A stretch of 64,000 nucleotides of DNA. It comes from Amyloporia xantha (taxonomy: Eukaryota > Basidiomycota > Agaricomycetes > Polyporales > Adustoporiaceae). Where the stretch lies: the NCBI GenBank assembly GCA_036971615.1, contig JAYKKR010000026.1, positions 124,001 to 188,000 of the forward strand, read 5' to 3'. The notes beneath the pieces are model-generated. The model searched no databases, had not been told where the DNA came from, and saw only the letters and a list, made by a program, of their open reading frames with translations. Positions 11,626 to 22,978 of the stretch are shown here, piece after piece (position 1 is the first letter of the stretch; every line of letters begins with the position of its first letter). The position numbers were made by a program, and so were the translations under genes.

Positions 11626-14238
11626 CTACCATAGTTTGGAATTAGCATGGTGTACCATTCCACATATGCCAGTGGATATTTGGGCCAAAAATGCGGTACC
11701 AGTGCATTGTCCAGTGAAGTTGGCAGTCGGAATATGGCTCTCACTCATGCAATGCGCGTTCCTGTGAGAGAAATTTGCTTTAGCTGTTTTTGTTATCCAG
11801 AGAACATTGAACGCACCTTCAAGCCCTGTAGATTCTGCATTTTCTCCATGCAGAATGATTGCTGTGTCAAAGTGGCCAGCATTTCTCCCAATTTTTGGCA
11901 CAGCCTTGATTACATCACATTCCTCTTCATCATCCTCAAGATTAGGTGGATGGAATTGAAGAGTGTGATACACATCAAGACGATCAAAAGGCAAAGCATG
12001 AAGAACAGCATTGATGAGAGAGCCAGGAGATCACAAAGTGCTGTAAGGCTTGCAGTGATTGCTGAAGACTCAGAAAGCAGCCAAAGGCCTAAGTTGAGCT
12101 GTGTCAAGGATAGTGTATTGAGAGAGATACTACAATACTCACCTAAGTCGAGCTGTGTCAAGGATAGAGACCTACAGCTCGACTCAGGAGCGAAGTACAT
12201 GTGCGCTTACATAAGGATAGATGTCTCATGCTTATGGCGCACTCTACAGAGTCCATTGAACAAAATAAATGAATGAACAGAAACCGGGCAAACCACACTC
12301 AATAAGTACAACTTGTGTTTTTGAAACAAGTTCAAAGAGTCTTGGAGATAGCCCAGAGTGATGTCGTCATGAGTGCTGTATTGTGTGAGATATATGAAAT
12401 TGAGCAGTGCCTGACAAGCTATAATAGCTTTCTTGGGAAAGAGACCGACGAGACAACCCAGAAGAATCTTGCCCATATGCTTGCGTTCTGTGCCCGATAT
12501 CTGTGATAACAATGATATGCCATTTTTGAAATGACGCACTCCAAAAGATGGTGGGAGGGAACGAATTTGGTAGTTGAGCTCAGTAGAACTCATGACGCGA
12601 GTGCACCAGTTCACTAGATGCTTGAGAACCCCTTGATATAGCTGATGAAGGACGTTGGGTGTTGTTGTGATGTGGATATCTGTGTGGGGAAACCCGTGCC
12701 AGAATGGTCGATAAACACTGCCTGAAACCTCCTGATCCATGCAGATTTTGTGAAACTGTGTCACATTCTCTGCAGTTTCTTTGGCTTCTTTGACCACATC
12801 AAGAGTCCATGCCTACGTGCGAGATGCAGATGGCTTGGGATCTCCAAGACAATCAGCTGGACGGCAACATTTGGGACATGTCCCATACTTTGAACACGTC
12901 ACCAAGCACTGTTCAGGATAGTCAGCGACATAAGCCACAAGAACTGGGTGGACTCGTCGAGTTCGTCTGTCTCCTTCTTTCATCTCCAACCCCTGTTTTC
13001 CTGCTTCCAACAAAGGTTCCAAGATGATACGCATTGACTCGTGAAAGAGTTGTTGGTTTCTTGCTCTGTGTTCCTGTTGTGTAAATTTGTCTCGAGATAT
13101 TTTGTCGACAGAGAGGTAGCCAAGCAAGATGCAAGCATGGAGAGATGGTTTTCTTCAGACAGATTTTGGGAGGTTGCCAAGAGTGAGATAGACTGGATAC
13201 GCTGACTTGCCTCCACTGAATTGGGTGAGCTGCGTCTTGTCTGTTGCTATAATCAAAGGGGCAAGTGTTGCACCTTTTGGGAGAAGACTCTGCAAAAGCA
13301 GATCAGACAGGTGCACGCATTCAGTGTGAACCCACATACCTGAACTGCATGCCACCAGCCACCCATCCACATCTCATTATAGATGCGAGTCTGACGTGAC
13401 CCATCTGAGAAGATCTTCGGCCTGTAAACCAAGTAATTTGATAGTGCCGAGTCTCCCCACAAGCAACGTACTGTTTCTAAAATGTGGTGGTGGTGTATGA
13501 GATGCACTTTGTTAGGCCAATCATTGAATGTAACATGCTTGATGTGCCATTTGCCTACATGCTCAGGAATGCTGTTGACAAGTTGGTGTAAGGCCCTGCT
13601 GTTGTCGTATGAGAGACCCAGTTTTTCCTTTACCTGAGAAGACAATTAGTGTAGTTCGTATTTCAAAGTACTTAGATACTTAGCCCTGGAATTGCCAGTA
13701 GGTGGTTGAAAGCATTATGGCCAGGATTATCCTTGATCATCCAGTTTGCAATTCGCCAGTCAAGCTCCGATGCAAAGGGATGGAAGAATGAGCCAGCTTC
13801 TCCATCTTCATCTACATCTGTCTGCTCCGTATCGGTTTGTGAATCTTCTTGGCTGAAAAGCTTCTGCCATTTTCTGTGGAGATTGTCGTTCATGCGAATG
13901 ACCACTCCAGCTCCTTCGTAAACATCCTCCACTCTGGAGTCTTCCTCATCATCCAGCAGTCAGTGTTGGGCTCTTTTGTTGGCATGTGCTGTGGTAGAAG
14001 GGCCAGAACCGGCCTCACCAATCTCCATTTCATGTAGCTCGGCAGCATTTTCAAGTTCTTCTTCCAAGGGAATGAAATGAAACAGATCATCCCATTCCTC
14101 CTCCACCTCCGCCATCACTTCCTCTATATCCTCAGAAAATGTTCTCCTGCAGGCAGGGCATACAAGCTCATCCAAGAAGTCCATGGCAAGCTGACAGACA
14201 ATAAGTGGATCGATTATGTTGGCATTGCTGAACGACAA
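11626..14238 (-). pseudogene. Plavaka-family transposase, interrupted
   Basis: Read on the minus strand, this is a Plavaka (CACTA-related) transposase. It has an N-terminal C2-type cysteine pair (LVCPACRRTF) and an acidic region, then ELDWRIANWMIKDNPGHNAFN, a DDE-domain segment (ATDKTQLTQFSGGKSAYPVY), a cysteine cluster around 12,880, PFWHGFPHTDIHITTTPNVL with HQLYQG, and the RHFKNGIS...GTERKHM region, ending in LPFDRLDVYHTLQFHPP. Several introns separate the blocks. In-frame TGA codons lie at 13,960 (minus) and 13,155 (minus); the second falls in NLPKSV-stop-RKPS, where an Arg is usual. A 263-bp repeat has inserted at 12,042-12,304. This copy is therefore disabled. Confidence 0.85.
12042..12304 (-). 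mobile_element. 263-bp interspersed repeat, copy 1
   Basis: Inside the Plavaka transposase, this is the reverse-orientation copy of a repeat that starts TATTGAGTGTGGTTTGCC and ends GCAAGCCTTACA. Flanking bases 12,037-12,041 (AGTGC) and 12,305-12,309 (AGTAC) form a probable 5-bp target duplication with one mismatch. Internally it has two direct copies of CCTTGACACAGCTCGACTTA and an inverted GAGTCGAGCTGT, so it can fold into alternative hairpins. Confidence 0.9.
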
Positions 14239-14955
14239 GTCTACATTTGTAGCAACGGTATGTTACGTAATCTAGGCTACAGTGCCAAAAGACTCACTGC
14301 CAATATACAACATTGCACTGTGGGCTGGCTTCTAGCAATGCTGACGTTCGCTCCGACAAAACCTCACCCAACTTCAGCTGGATGTGGTGCGCGAATGACG
14401 GTGCCACTGAAACGCGACTCAGGATCTGAGCCCTCACCCAAACTGGAGCCGGCGCCTGGAGCTGGAGGACGCCTGTGTGGAATTGGGCAACGCAGCCTGA
14501 GCGACGATGGCGAGGAAGCGCGAATAGTAGCACGAGCACAGCGAGGGTGTGCACAAGGCGGGGCGAGCACGGCAAGGGTGCATGCAAGACGCAGCAAGGA
14601 GAGAGGCACAGGGAGAGCGTTGAGGGTGCGTGCACAGCACAGCGAGAGCAGTGAGGGTGCGCACACGGTGCAGCGAGGGTGCGCGCACGGTGCAGCGAGG
14701 GTGCGCGCACGGTGCAGCGAGAGAGGTGAGGGTGCATGAAGCGCGGGGGACTCGCGCGAGGAGTGTGGGAGGAGGGATCAGTGAGGGACACAGCAGTGAG
14801 GGGGCAAGGAAGCAAGACAGTGCGAAAGAGAGCACACACAGGGAGATCAAACAGTCAAGGCTGACTGTAGACTGACGCTGGCGCCTTTCCACAAACGAGT
14901 GCAAGGCTGTCACAACAGCCTGCACCAGCGCTAACCTCGCACAAACACTGTCTCT
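14239..14955. repeat. GC-rich spacer with minisatellite between Plavaka and dioxygenase genes
   Basis: About 14,520-14,745 is a degenerate array of GGTGCAGCGAGGGTGCGCGC-type units, most regular at 14,665-14,720. The rest has no recognisable coding. It lies between two divergently transcribed genes and could hold their promoters. Confidence 0.6.
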
Positions 14956-15435
14956 TGCTTTGAAGATGCCTTTGCCTTCATTGTGTTTTGCCCAGTTGTC
15001 TGAGAACAATGTTGCTACTCTTGTTCACTTTGCAAGGACACAGCCTCACCACCTCCTCCCATCATCAGTCCTAGCTATTCTCACCAAGCTAGATGATGTG
15101 AGCTCTGGCCCTCCATCCTCAGGCTCACTCTCTCAGAACTCGGGCCCTCTCGGATCTGCTCTGGGATCCTCTGCTGCGTACTTGACACCATTGCCCTCCC
15201 CTGGCCCGAGGCTTACCACCCGTGCTGCTGCTCCGAGTATGACTGACTCGATATGTGCGGCTCAGATCAATCTGAGTAACTTTCTTGAATCTTTCCATGT
15301 ATTTCAGCTTCCATTTCTCTACAACCCTCCAGGCTGCAAGTGCAGAGTCTATGGCCCTGCTGCTGCTGCTGACAGCCACGAGGTCTCAAGCCTTGGACGT
15401 CGTATGAGAAGTCCCCTGCTCTGCCTGACCATGAT

Positions 15436-17590
15436 GTGGGTGCCGAACGAGGGTCAAGTATCCCACCACAGGTTGCATCTGTTAGTAGAAAGAAGCAGAA
15501 GAGGAAGGGCAAGTGTAAAAGGGGTGGGACTTCCCTTGCAATGACCCGTGCCACAAGAATGAACCACATCATTGCTTCGGATGATGAATGTGAAATGTCA
15601 CCAACTCAACTGACTCAACCGAAGCAACCAAAGCAGTCATGGAAAGTCAGCTCGAAGGTGGTTGTACTACAGGGAGTGGCAGGTAAGAAAGTGATTGAAC
15701 TGATTTCTCACCTTGCACAGGGCTCCAAGAGCAATGTTGACAGTGTCAAATGTCAGCAGTGGATCACCACTATGAGGATGATGGTGGAGGGTTCCTCGGA
15801 GGGTGGCATGGACATTGCCTATGCCACCAATGATCTTTGGTCTCTAGTCACCCGAGAAGGCAATCCTGGGGCGCCATCCCGTAAAACATTTACTGGGTGG
15901 ATAGCACAGGGCTATAAGTTCACAGCCTTGGCTGGTGCGGGTGAGTCTGCTTTTTCTCATTGTCCAGACATTTGCCAATATATATAAAATATCTTTAGGC
16001 TCGATTTACCTCCTCATGATCATAGCTGCTAGAGAACGTTACAGAGAAGTAGGATGGCTTAAAGATGGTATCATTCAGGTTGTATGCAATGCTATCCACT
16101 GCCCTGACCCAGGTTAGTCTTTTATATTTAGAATGAGAGGTCTTGCTCAATTATTATTCAGACACCAATGCTGGCCAGGACATCATCACTCGCATTATAT
16201 GTAGCTGTTTTGCATCCATTGATCGTCATCGCACCATATGGGCCTCTTGTCTTACACCCATTGAGGATGACATACGTCCCATGTCTCTTCACATTATGGG
16301 CAATCGTTTGCTGGGATCGAGTTCCTCTCATGCACCGTCTTATGCTTCTTCTCGCGCACCTAGTCCTCTCAGTGACTCAGATGATGAGCGAATGGTGATA
16401 GATCTACCTGAAGAGGACAACAACACCTTGTTCACCGTCGTCCCTGCCAATCAATTTTATAATCCCCATTTTGATTCACCTAATTACTTTGTCCTTCATA
16501 CTGCTTTTGATTTTAATGCCCCTTCCAATCGTCGCCTTCCCTATCCCACTAGGAACTCTGATGCCCAAGTTCAATGGACAGTGGCAGAGCGGACTAATGC
16601 TAGTTCTGCATATATTGGACAGTCGTTGGAAGACATAGCTGAAGAGGTAAGTATTCACCACTCTGTCAGATGCATTCATTGGTCTGAATTCACTTCTAGA
16701 TCAATACGCTCTATGACTTTAAGGGAGCTAAGATGTTTGCCAGCTGATATATCAAGTTGGATCATGATGTGTTAGATGGGTGAGTGTTAGGTTGCGACTC
16801 TATTTCCCACTGCTAACAATCTCTATAGAAAGGAAATCGACATCAGAGGCCACAACAATGAACTTGTTGCTTTCATTGCATGTGACATGCCCGCAGGTAT
16901 GAAAGAAAGCTTGGCCAGAAACATTCCCTCCTTTCTTTAGGGAGATGATGCGCCCCAAGATGTTCATCCTCTACATCTGCAGCGTACTAATGCCAGACAC
17001 ACCAATCATGACCAGTTCAGTGTATATGTGTCTAAGGAACTACTGGAGCATCAAGAGGAGTACAACAACTTGTGTAATTCATTTCAAGAGTTCTTTGATT
17101 GGATCCGTGCTAAGGTTTGTTGTTTTTTACTTAATGAAAGACATAGCTGACATATGTTCCTTAGCTGGAGAGTTGTCTGCCAGAGATATGCGAGTCTCTG
17201 GAAATATTTATTGACATCCTGCCTGGTCAAGAAGTATCTCCTTGTCATCCGTTCAGTGGGTTTGTCCTCAACATCAATGTAGTGACTGCTGGTCACAGAG
17301 ATGTCAAAGACCTCAAGGCCTGTTTAGTTCTTGCTATTGGAGATTTCACAGGAGGGGAGATAGGTCTGGTAAAGCTGGGTCTTGTGTTGCCCTTGCGCAA
17401 TAAAGATTTAACCGTATTTGATTCTAGTAAAATCACTCACTTCAACCCACATTTCAAAGGTTCTCGTGCGTCTCTTGTGCTTCATTCTGATGGTGCAGGG
17501 GAGAAGTACAGTAACAATCTAGGCGGATGGAAGGAACATAATTACATGACTTTGTCTTTACACCTTTCTTGGCGCCTATCCACTTTGTAG
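15436..17590 (+). pseudogene. TET/JBP-like 2-oxoglutarate/Fe(II) dioxygenase carried with Plavaka
   Basis: A multi-exon plus-strand gene. The last exons contain HPFSGFVLNIN, then GHRDVKD (the HxD iron ligands, His codon at 17,294), GDFTGGEIGL, and THFNPHFKGSRASL, giving the distal His and the 2-oxoglutarate-binding Arg. This is the layout of the basidiomycete TET/JBP family, enzymes that oxidise 5-methylcytosine or thymine in DNA. N-terminal exons hold a basic, Lys-rich segment and a conserved helical block. Introns fit at about 15,942-15,999, 16,112-16,162, 16,647-16,700, 16,780-16,828, 16,897-16,940 and 17,115-17,164. An in-frame TGA at about 16,745 (FAS-stop-YIKLD) suggests decay. The start is uncertain. 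It is divergent from the Plavaka transposase, so probably cargo of that element. Confidence 0.7.
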
Positions 17591-17669
17591 CTGTTTGTGT
17601 TTGTATTTGCCAGCAATACATTTGACGTGACATTTACTGTTCCTTCTTGGATCTTCTCGCCTTCTCCCA

Positions 17670-17968
17670 ATGGCTGGTGTTACTCAGCGCTCTACACATC
17701 AAGGACAACCCAGTGCCAAAGCTATAGAGGCATCTGAGTCCTCTGGAAGCTCCAAATCTACTTCCCAAAAAGGCCAAAAGAAAGGCAACTCTGCTACAGC
17801 TGTTGGCAACAAGACCAATGCTTCTGGAGCTCTCACACCTGCAGAAAAGTCCACACTGAAGCTGCTTCAGGCCTTAGTAAGCAATTGTCTGCTGCTGCAG
17901 CTCTGTTGAAGAAGCAAGATGAAGGTGAGTATATCCAAATTATATTGCCAGCACAGATACAGCAACTT
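17670..17968 (+). pseudogene. Ser/Lys-rich ORF truncated by a 263-bp repeat
   Basis: A frame beginning MAGVTQRSTHQGQPSAK is rich in Ser, Lys, Gln and Ala and ends in a short helical stretch before a GT splice-like site. It follows the dioxygenase in the same direction by about 80 bp, but the 263-bp repeat at 17,969 interrupts whatever followed. I do not recognise a family; it may be a small cargo protein or the start of a gag-like ORF. Confidence 0.35.
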
Positions 17969-18231
17969 TATTGAGTGTGGTTTGCCCGGTTTCTTTTCAT
18001 TCATTTATTTCGTTCAATGGACTCTGTAGAGTGCGCCATAAGCGTGAGACATCTATCCTTATGTAAGCACACATGTACTTCGATCCTGAGTCGAGCTGTA
18101 GGTCTCTATCCTTGACACAGCTCGACTTAGGTGAGTATTGTAGTATCTCTCTCAATACACTATCCTTGACACAGCTCGACTTAGGCCTTTGGTTGTCTTC
18201 TGAGTCTTCAGCAATCGCTGCAAGCCTTACA
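17969..18231 (+). mobile_element. 263-bp interspersed repeat, copy 2
   Basis: Same length and ends as copies 1 and 3, plus orientation. Flanks are AACTT and CTCTT, only a weak match for a target duplication. Internal palindromic and direct repeats around GACACAGCTCGACTTA are conserved. Confidence 0.9.
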
Positions 18232-18658
18232 CTCTTGTCATATCTGTGTGGCCGTCCTCTTGGTGCTACCGGTCCCATGGCACTGCCTGCCCTGGTGTTT
18301 GCATCTCTCTGCCCTGCAGGTCTCCTGCGCAAATTGACATCAGGGTAATCTGATTAAATCTGATCTACTATGGTACTTTACTGTTGTATTTCTATGTTTG
18401 TGTATTGTCTTGTAAAGGAATAATAGTATTTAATTGAATCCGAAGCATAACTTTGAAATGGATTAGTGTCTCTATAGAGGTGGGTTAAATCAGAATCAAA
18501 GTGAATCATGTCCATGATGGAATAATGAAGCTCACTACCTACTGGCTGGAAGGAATTAGATCTGATTTGTGATTCATATTGAAGGCTACATAAAGGGGGA
18601 TATAATATAATCATACCTTCTTGGAAAGGTATGGATTAATCAAAAGTGTGTATTATCA
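18232..18658. other. Spacer, no gene seen
   Basis: AT-rich sequence after the 263-bp repeat. It should include the right end of the Plavaka element, but I did not find a clear inverted copy of its left terminus. Confidence 0.35.
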
Positions 18659-18768
18659 TGCCAGGAGTGCAGGTATATGCTCAGAAGGTGAAGGCCACTA
18701 TCATGGCAGCACATGACAGTATCATAGCTGCAAGGGTCAAGCAGACCCACAATGCCAACCGCCATCAT
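18659..18768 (+). pseudogene. Ty3/gypsy integrase C-terminal fragment (left half)
   Basis: The frame reads PGVQVYAQKVKATI followed by MAAHDSIIAARVKQT and NANRHH, the linker between integrase core and chromodomain-type tail in one basidiomycete gypsy lineage. It is interrupted exactly after the dinucleotide AT at 18,767-18,768 by a 3.6-kb insertion and resumes at 22,386. Confidence 0.75.
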
Positions 18769-19139
18769 CAGGAAAAACACTTTTTCTCTGAGGTAACCTA
18801 GGGTGCTCTGAGATATATGAGGTTTCTCAGAGTAGCTCAGGTTATCTCAGAGCATCTCAGGTAAGCCTGAGTTTCTCTGAGATATTTTAGATTTCTCAGA
18901 GCATCCTAGGCTAGCTTGTGTTTCTCTGTGAGACAGTAGTATATTTATAAAGCTATAATGCATTATTTCTGAACAGTATAATATGCAAATAGATTGTTTT
19001 CTCACTTGTTTGTATAATAAATTGCTGGCATCTCTGATATGCATTATTTGAGCTATATTTTCTACTGGATATGAAATAGCTATAGTATCCTACTACTTAC
19101 TATCATTCTATTCACTTTATAGGTTTTATTAGAATGATT

Positions 19140-20340
19140 TAAGTTAAATACATGTGAAGGTGATCTGTGGTACTGGGTAAAATGGAGACATTGAAATAAG
19201 AAATGTACATTCATACAGAATAAGCACAAAGAGCTGCTGAATAGCAGGAATATAGTGGTGAGAGAAAGAAGATACTGTGTTGCATGAAAAGAGCATACTT
19301 GTATCAGAAAGGAGCAAAAGTAGGGATATAATATGTGTACTCACCTCTGTGCAGCTACAGTCATCTCCTCTCCTTCATTCATATTCACTCCATACATCCA
19401 CAAAGTCATCCTTTTACTGATGGTTAACAGTCAAAAGTCAGAGGTCAAAGGTCAAAGGTCAAACAGAGTAAGACACATCTCAGAAGTGAGAATCTGGACT
19501 CTGGCCAATAAAAGAGACTGCAACTAGATACATGGGGAGGTAAAGGAGTGTTATATAGTTGAATAATGTGATATATCAGTGCAGGAATAGATATAGAAGG
19601 ACACACATGAGGAATGGGAGCATGAGAAGGAGGTCGTTCAACATGCAACCATAGAACGAGAACCACTGGATGCAGACCCACCAATATATATATCGTCGCA
19701 AAGCCTGCAATTAGGGCTTTCATTCTATCCAACAATCAAAGAAAACCGTCCATGGGTTCCTGAGATATGGACAAGACAAGGTTTTTAATGAAAAAGGGCA
19801 ACAGAGGAGGAAGGAGTGGACAGATTTGGATGAGCAAGGGCTTGTCTGGAAGGGCTTGACAATGCGAATAGAATGGTGTAAAAGCAAAAGGATAACTCAC
19901 ATTGGATCCACAGTTATCTCCCAATCAAAATCGCAAAAAAGCGCCCATTCCATCTCCAACCCTCCAACCCCTCCAAATCTCCTTCCAAACTCCACCCAGC
20001 ATGCTTAGACAGTCCTGAGACTATTCTCCAAGAATAGGAAATAAGAAAGAGAGAAGGATTACTCACAGAAATTCCTATATAGTGCAGAGCAGGCACAGAG
20101 CAACCGTCTGTGCTCACTGAAGTTCCAGTGGAAAAGAGATGCCCAAAAGCCATAGATACTGAGTCAGAGTCCCTAGTCAACAGTTTGTGAGATCCAAGAC
20201 AGCAAAGAGCATAGATATAGAAAGGTAGCAGCAAGAAAGAATGGCTGAGGAGAAGTGCAAATGTGTCTAAGTCCCTGCTGACCCTAATATGGGGTCCCCA
20301 GAACAGGTGTCAGTTTGACGCGACAGACTGACACCCAAAT
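19140..20340 (-). other. Possible decayed spliced gene, no family recognised
   Basis: Several minus-strand frames (about 19,924-19,445) contain hydrophobic stretches that could be membrane segments, and may be exons of one gene. A short hairpin (GTGTCAGT ... ACTGACAC) lies at 20,309-20,332 next to an apparent regulatory AT/CT-rich region. I cannot assign a function, and the coding case is weak. Confidence 0.25.
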
Positions 20341-20970
20341 TAGGCACTCATGGTCGTTCTTTCTCTTCTTCCTCATCACCCACCTTGCTTCGTCTTCTTT
20401 CATGCCACTTCACATTTCTGCTTGTTTCTGTTCACTCATTGATTGTTCTTCTTATCTCTGGGCTATATCTGGTGATTTCTAATCTGTGGCTGTCTCTCTG
20501 GCTGGATTTGCCTCAGGTATGGTGATGTGCTGGCAGAGCATATGGGTTGTTAGAAATTGTGGACACAGGTAAGTACATATCTTCTTCCTATTCTTATTTG
20601 TATCTATGAATAACTGACACTATTTCTATCTCTAATCACAATCCAAATCACCAACATTGAAGGTTGGCTGTTGGCTGTCATCATGCGACAGCAAAGCAAT
20701 GTAAGTTTGTCCATAATACCCTTTCAGGCTGACGTGTCCATTACATTTAATAGATATGACATGCACTGTGCATGAATGCATGCATCAGTACTTCTGCAAA
20801 GGCCCTGACAGCCCTGACAAACGGCTTGTCAGGGCCTTTCAGGACCTGTCAGGGATGTCAGGACACCAGCTGTCAGTTTGGGTTAGATAGTATATCAGTA
20901 AAAACCCGTCAGGATGCTCAGGGCTGTCAGTGTTTGTCAGAGAACTAAGTAAAACTCCGAAAATAAAATG

Positions 20971-21048
20971 CCAGTAGGAGGAATTGAACTCATGCATTAA
21001 CATATATGACAAGTAGAAATACAACATAACCACTGCACCATAAGAGCT
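20971..21048 (-). ncRNA. tRNA-like sequence, left arm
   Basis: On the minus strand there is an A-box-like TGGTGCAGTGGTTA and, about 35 nt later, a B-box-like GTTCAATTC, the two internal promoter elements of RNA polymerase III. Length near 78 nt fits a tRNA, but I could not form convincing acceptor and anticodon stems. It is likely a tRNA-derived (SINE-like) relic rather than a working tRNA. Confidence 0.45.
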
Positions 21049-21361
21049 TCTCTAAGTTTAACTGTTTAATCAATATATCCTGAATATTTCTCAAGGGTCT
21101 TCAAACATGTGCACTCTAATAAGGCTTGGAATTACATGCAACCTGATATATTATAATGGTGGAGTCTATGCAACACTATTTGACATTGTTTTGAAAATAA
21201 TCAGCATTGCATAGTTCTGTATCTGGACTGGTATTTCCCTAATCTGGCTTAATTTGACTCAAAACAAAAGAAGTCAAAAAGTCGAAATTTGTTGAAGTCT
21301 AAATAGATTGAAACCCTTGGAGAGACTCCAGAGTATAATGTTTGAAGATTTTAATATATGT

Positions 21362-21439
21362 ATGGTCTTGTGGTGTAGTGGTTATGTTTTATGCTGACTT
21401 TCTGTTTGCATGAGCTTGGGTTCAATTCTGTATGATGGC
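21362..21439 (+). ncRNA. tRNA-like sequence, right arm
   Basis: Plus-strand partner of the left-arm sequence: A box TGGTGTAGTGGTTA at about 21,371 and B box GTTCAATTC at about 21,420. Both arms then continue into a shared TGGCATTTTATTTTC segment, showing they derive from one source. Confidence 0.45.
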
Positions 21440-22385
21440 ATTTTATTTTCCATATTATATCTGGTTTTAAAATAATGTCCCTGTGGCCTGACAGCCCTGA
21501 CAGCCTGACGAAATTATGTCAGGGCTGTCAGGCTGTCAGGGATATGCAAAAGTGCTGATGTGCTTTTGTAAGGCTTGTAATGAATGGTGAGTCGTTGTCT
21601 ATAATTTCAAACTTTGATGAGAATACATACTCCCAACATGTAAGTCGTTCATTTGCTTCTCCATTTTTAGCTGCTCTAAATTATTGTATCTACAGACTTG
21701 TGCGACACGATCAACCCTGATTCTGATTGTGATGATGTCAGGTAAGTTGTTCACTTCTATCTCAATTCCTTTGTTGATCGCTTTGTCAATTCTTAGAGTA
21801 TTATTGTCCATGCTATTCGGCTTCAGTTTACTGTGAAAATATTACTTATGTAAGTACCTTGTCTTGCTCCTTCAACTAATTGGACTTTACCTGAATTTGT
21901 CTATTAGATTCTCTTATATTTTGGCCACACAACAAAATATCTTCATAGATCTTTTGTACGTCTTTTGGCTTTGCATTTTATATTACTGTATACTGAATAA
22001 TACCATTAGTTTGGTGATGTGGAGATTTCTGTCTTGAGCTATCTCATTGGATGTAATCATTAAGGCTGCTAGTATTAGATTATCTTGAGCATGTATATTA
22101 TTTGTGAATATACTGCTATGTTCTATTATAATACTGTAGTAACCTTGAGAGTGCTCTGATACAAACTATAATTAGGTGTGAGAGACAACAAAAGACTACA
22201 TAGATTCATCTAAGAGTACTCTCAGGCTACTCTCAGGTTACTCTGAGTTACTCTGAGAAAAAATTCTCATGTCGACGTAGTTTGAGAGCACTCTGGCTAC
22301 TCTGAGTACTTTGAATACTCTGAAGTCTCTAGGATGCTCTTGGATGCTCTTAAAGCAGCCTGGGACTAATATGGTTTTTCCTGAT

Positions 22386-22828
22386 GATCGGAGGCTAGCT
22401 CCATTCAAGGTGGGAGATCTGGTTTACATTTCAATGAAAAATATCTCATTACCGAAAGTGCTCGCTCGCAAGCTTGCTTCTAAGTACACCGTCTGTTTCT
22501 GAGGTGGCTGGACAGTCAAGTGGTGAAATTAGAAGACAAAGATGATGAATGGGCTATCAGAAGAATCTTCTCCCATACCAGAGAGCGGGAGCCAGCCATT
22601 TTTGAAGTGGAATGGAAATTGGGAGACCATACTTGGGTGCCATATTCCTCAATCAAACATGTGGAAGCTTTGCGGAACTATCTTGAAGCTTTAGATGTCA
22701 AGGATATTACTCAGCTCCACGCAGCTAGTGGAACCTCTCTGGTGGATCCCCAAATATTTCTGGGCTGTCTTGAGTTTTGTGTACCTGGGTCTCAGACTAT
22801 AAAGTGTGGCACAAAACAGACAAGATGA
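22386..22828 (+). pseudogene. Ty3/gypsy integrase tail and chromodomain-like end (right half)
   Basis: Continues the 18,659 fragment: DRRLAPFKVGDLVYISMKN, then a frame change and a stop, followed by DEWAIRRIFSHTRE, a EVEWKLGDHTWVPYSSIKHV block and a terminal helix to 22,828. The W/Y aromatic spacing fits a chromodomain-type targeting module at the end of pol, which directs integration to particular chromatin. Stops and shifts make it a pseudogene. Confidence 0.75.
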
Positions 22829-22978
22829 GACAGATTAGTCTCAGCTTGTTCCCCGTGCTCTCAAAAATCACATCATATTCCCAGTTGTTCTTGCTCCAGC
22901 CCTACTCCATCTTCTCCCATCACCACCAACCAGCTCTTCAACCACATCCCTTATCTATGTGATCTCATCCACTCTGAT

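Larger units (their letters stand above)
20779..21560. mobile_element. Inverted-repeat element with tRNA-like arms
   Basis: Ends are inverted repeats of a CATCAGYACTTYTGCA type followed by stacked CCCTGACAGCC words (20,805-20,935 and 21,488-21,545). Inside each arm is a tRNA-like sequence, oriented toward the nearer end on the left (minus) and right (plus). The whole lies within the 3.6-kb Plavaka-like element. No protein is encoded. Confidence 0.6.
18769..22383. mobile_element. 3.6-kb Plavaka-like non-autonomous element
   Basis: The ends are CAGGAAAAAC and its inverted complement GTTTTTCCTG. Subterminal regions on both sides (18,785-18,930 and 22,190-22,345) are filled with CTCTGAG, CTCAGAG, ACTCTCAGG and similar words. 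It is flanked by AT on both sides; removing the element and one AT joins the integrase frame without a shift, which supports a 2-bp target duplication. The interior holds only weak open frames. The terminus matches that of the Plavaka element at 11.33 kb, so that family probably mobilised it. Confidence 0.75.

Noticed and set aside
14294..15009. Long minus-strand Cys/His/Ala-rich frames near 14.3-15.0 kb
   Set aside because: They follow the GC minisatellite and the opposite strand is equally open; composition, not coding, explains them.
17969..18231. Calling the 263-bp repeat a solo LTR with TG...CA ends
   Set aside because: TGTGG...TTACA lies just inside the ends, but the 5-bp duplication in copy 3 places the left end at TATTGAG, outside TG, so the LTR label is not secure.
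20971..21439. Annotating two functional tRNA genes
   Set aside because: A and B boxes are present, but I could not form a proper acceptor stem or anticodon arm, and both lie in mobile inverted arms.
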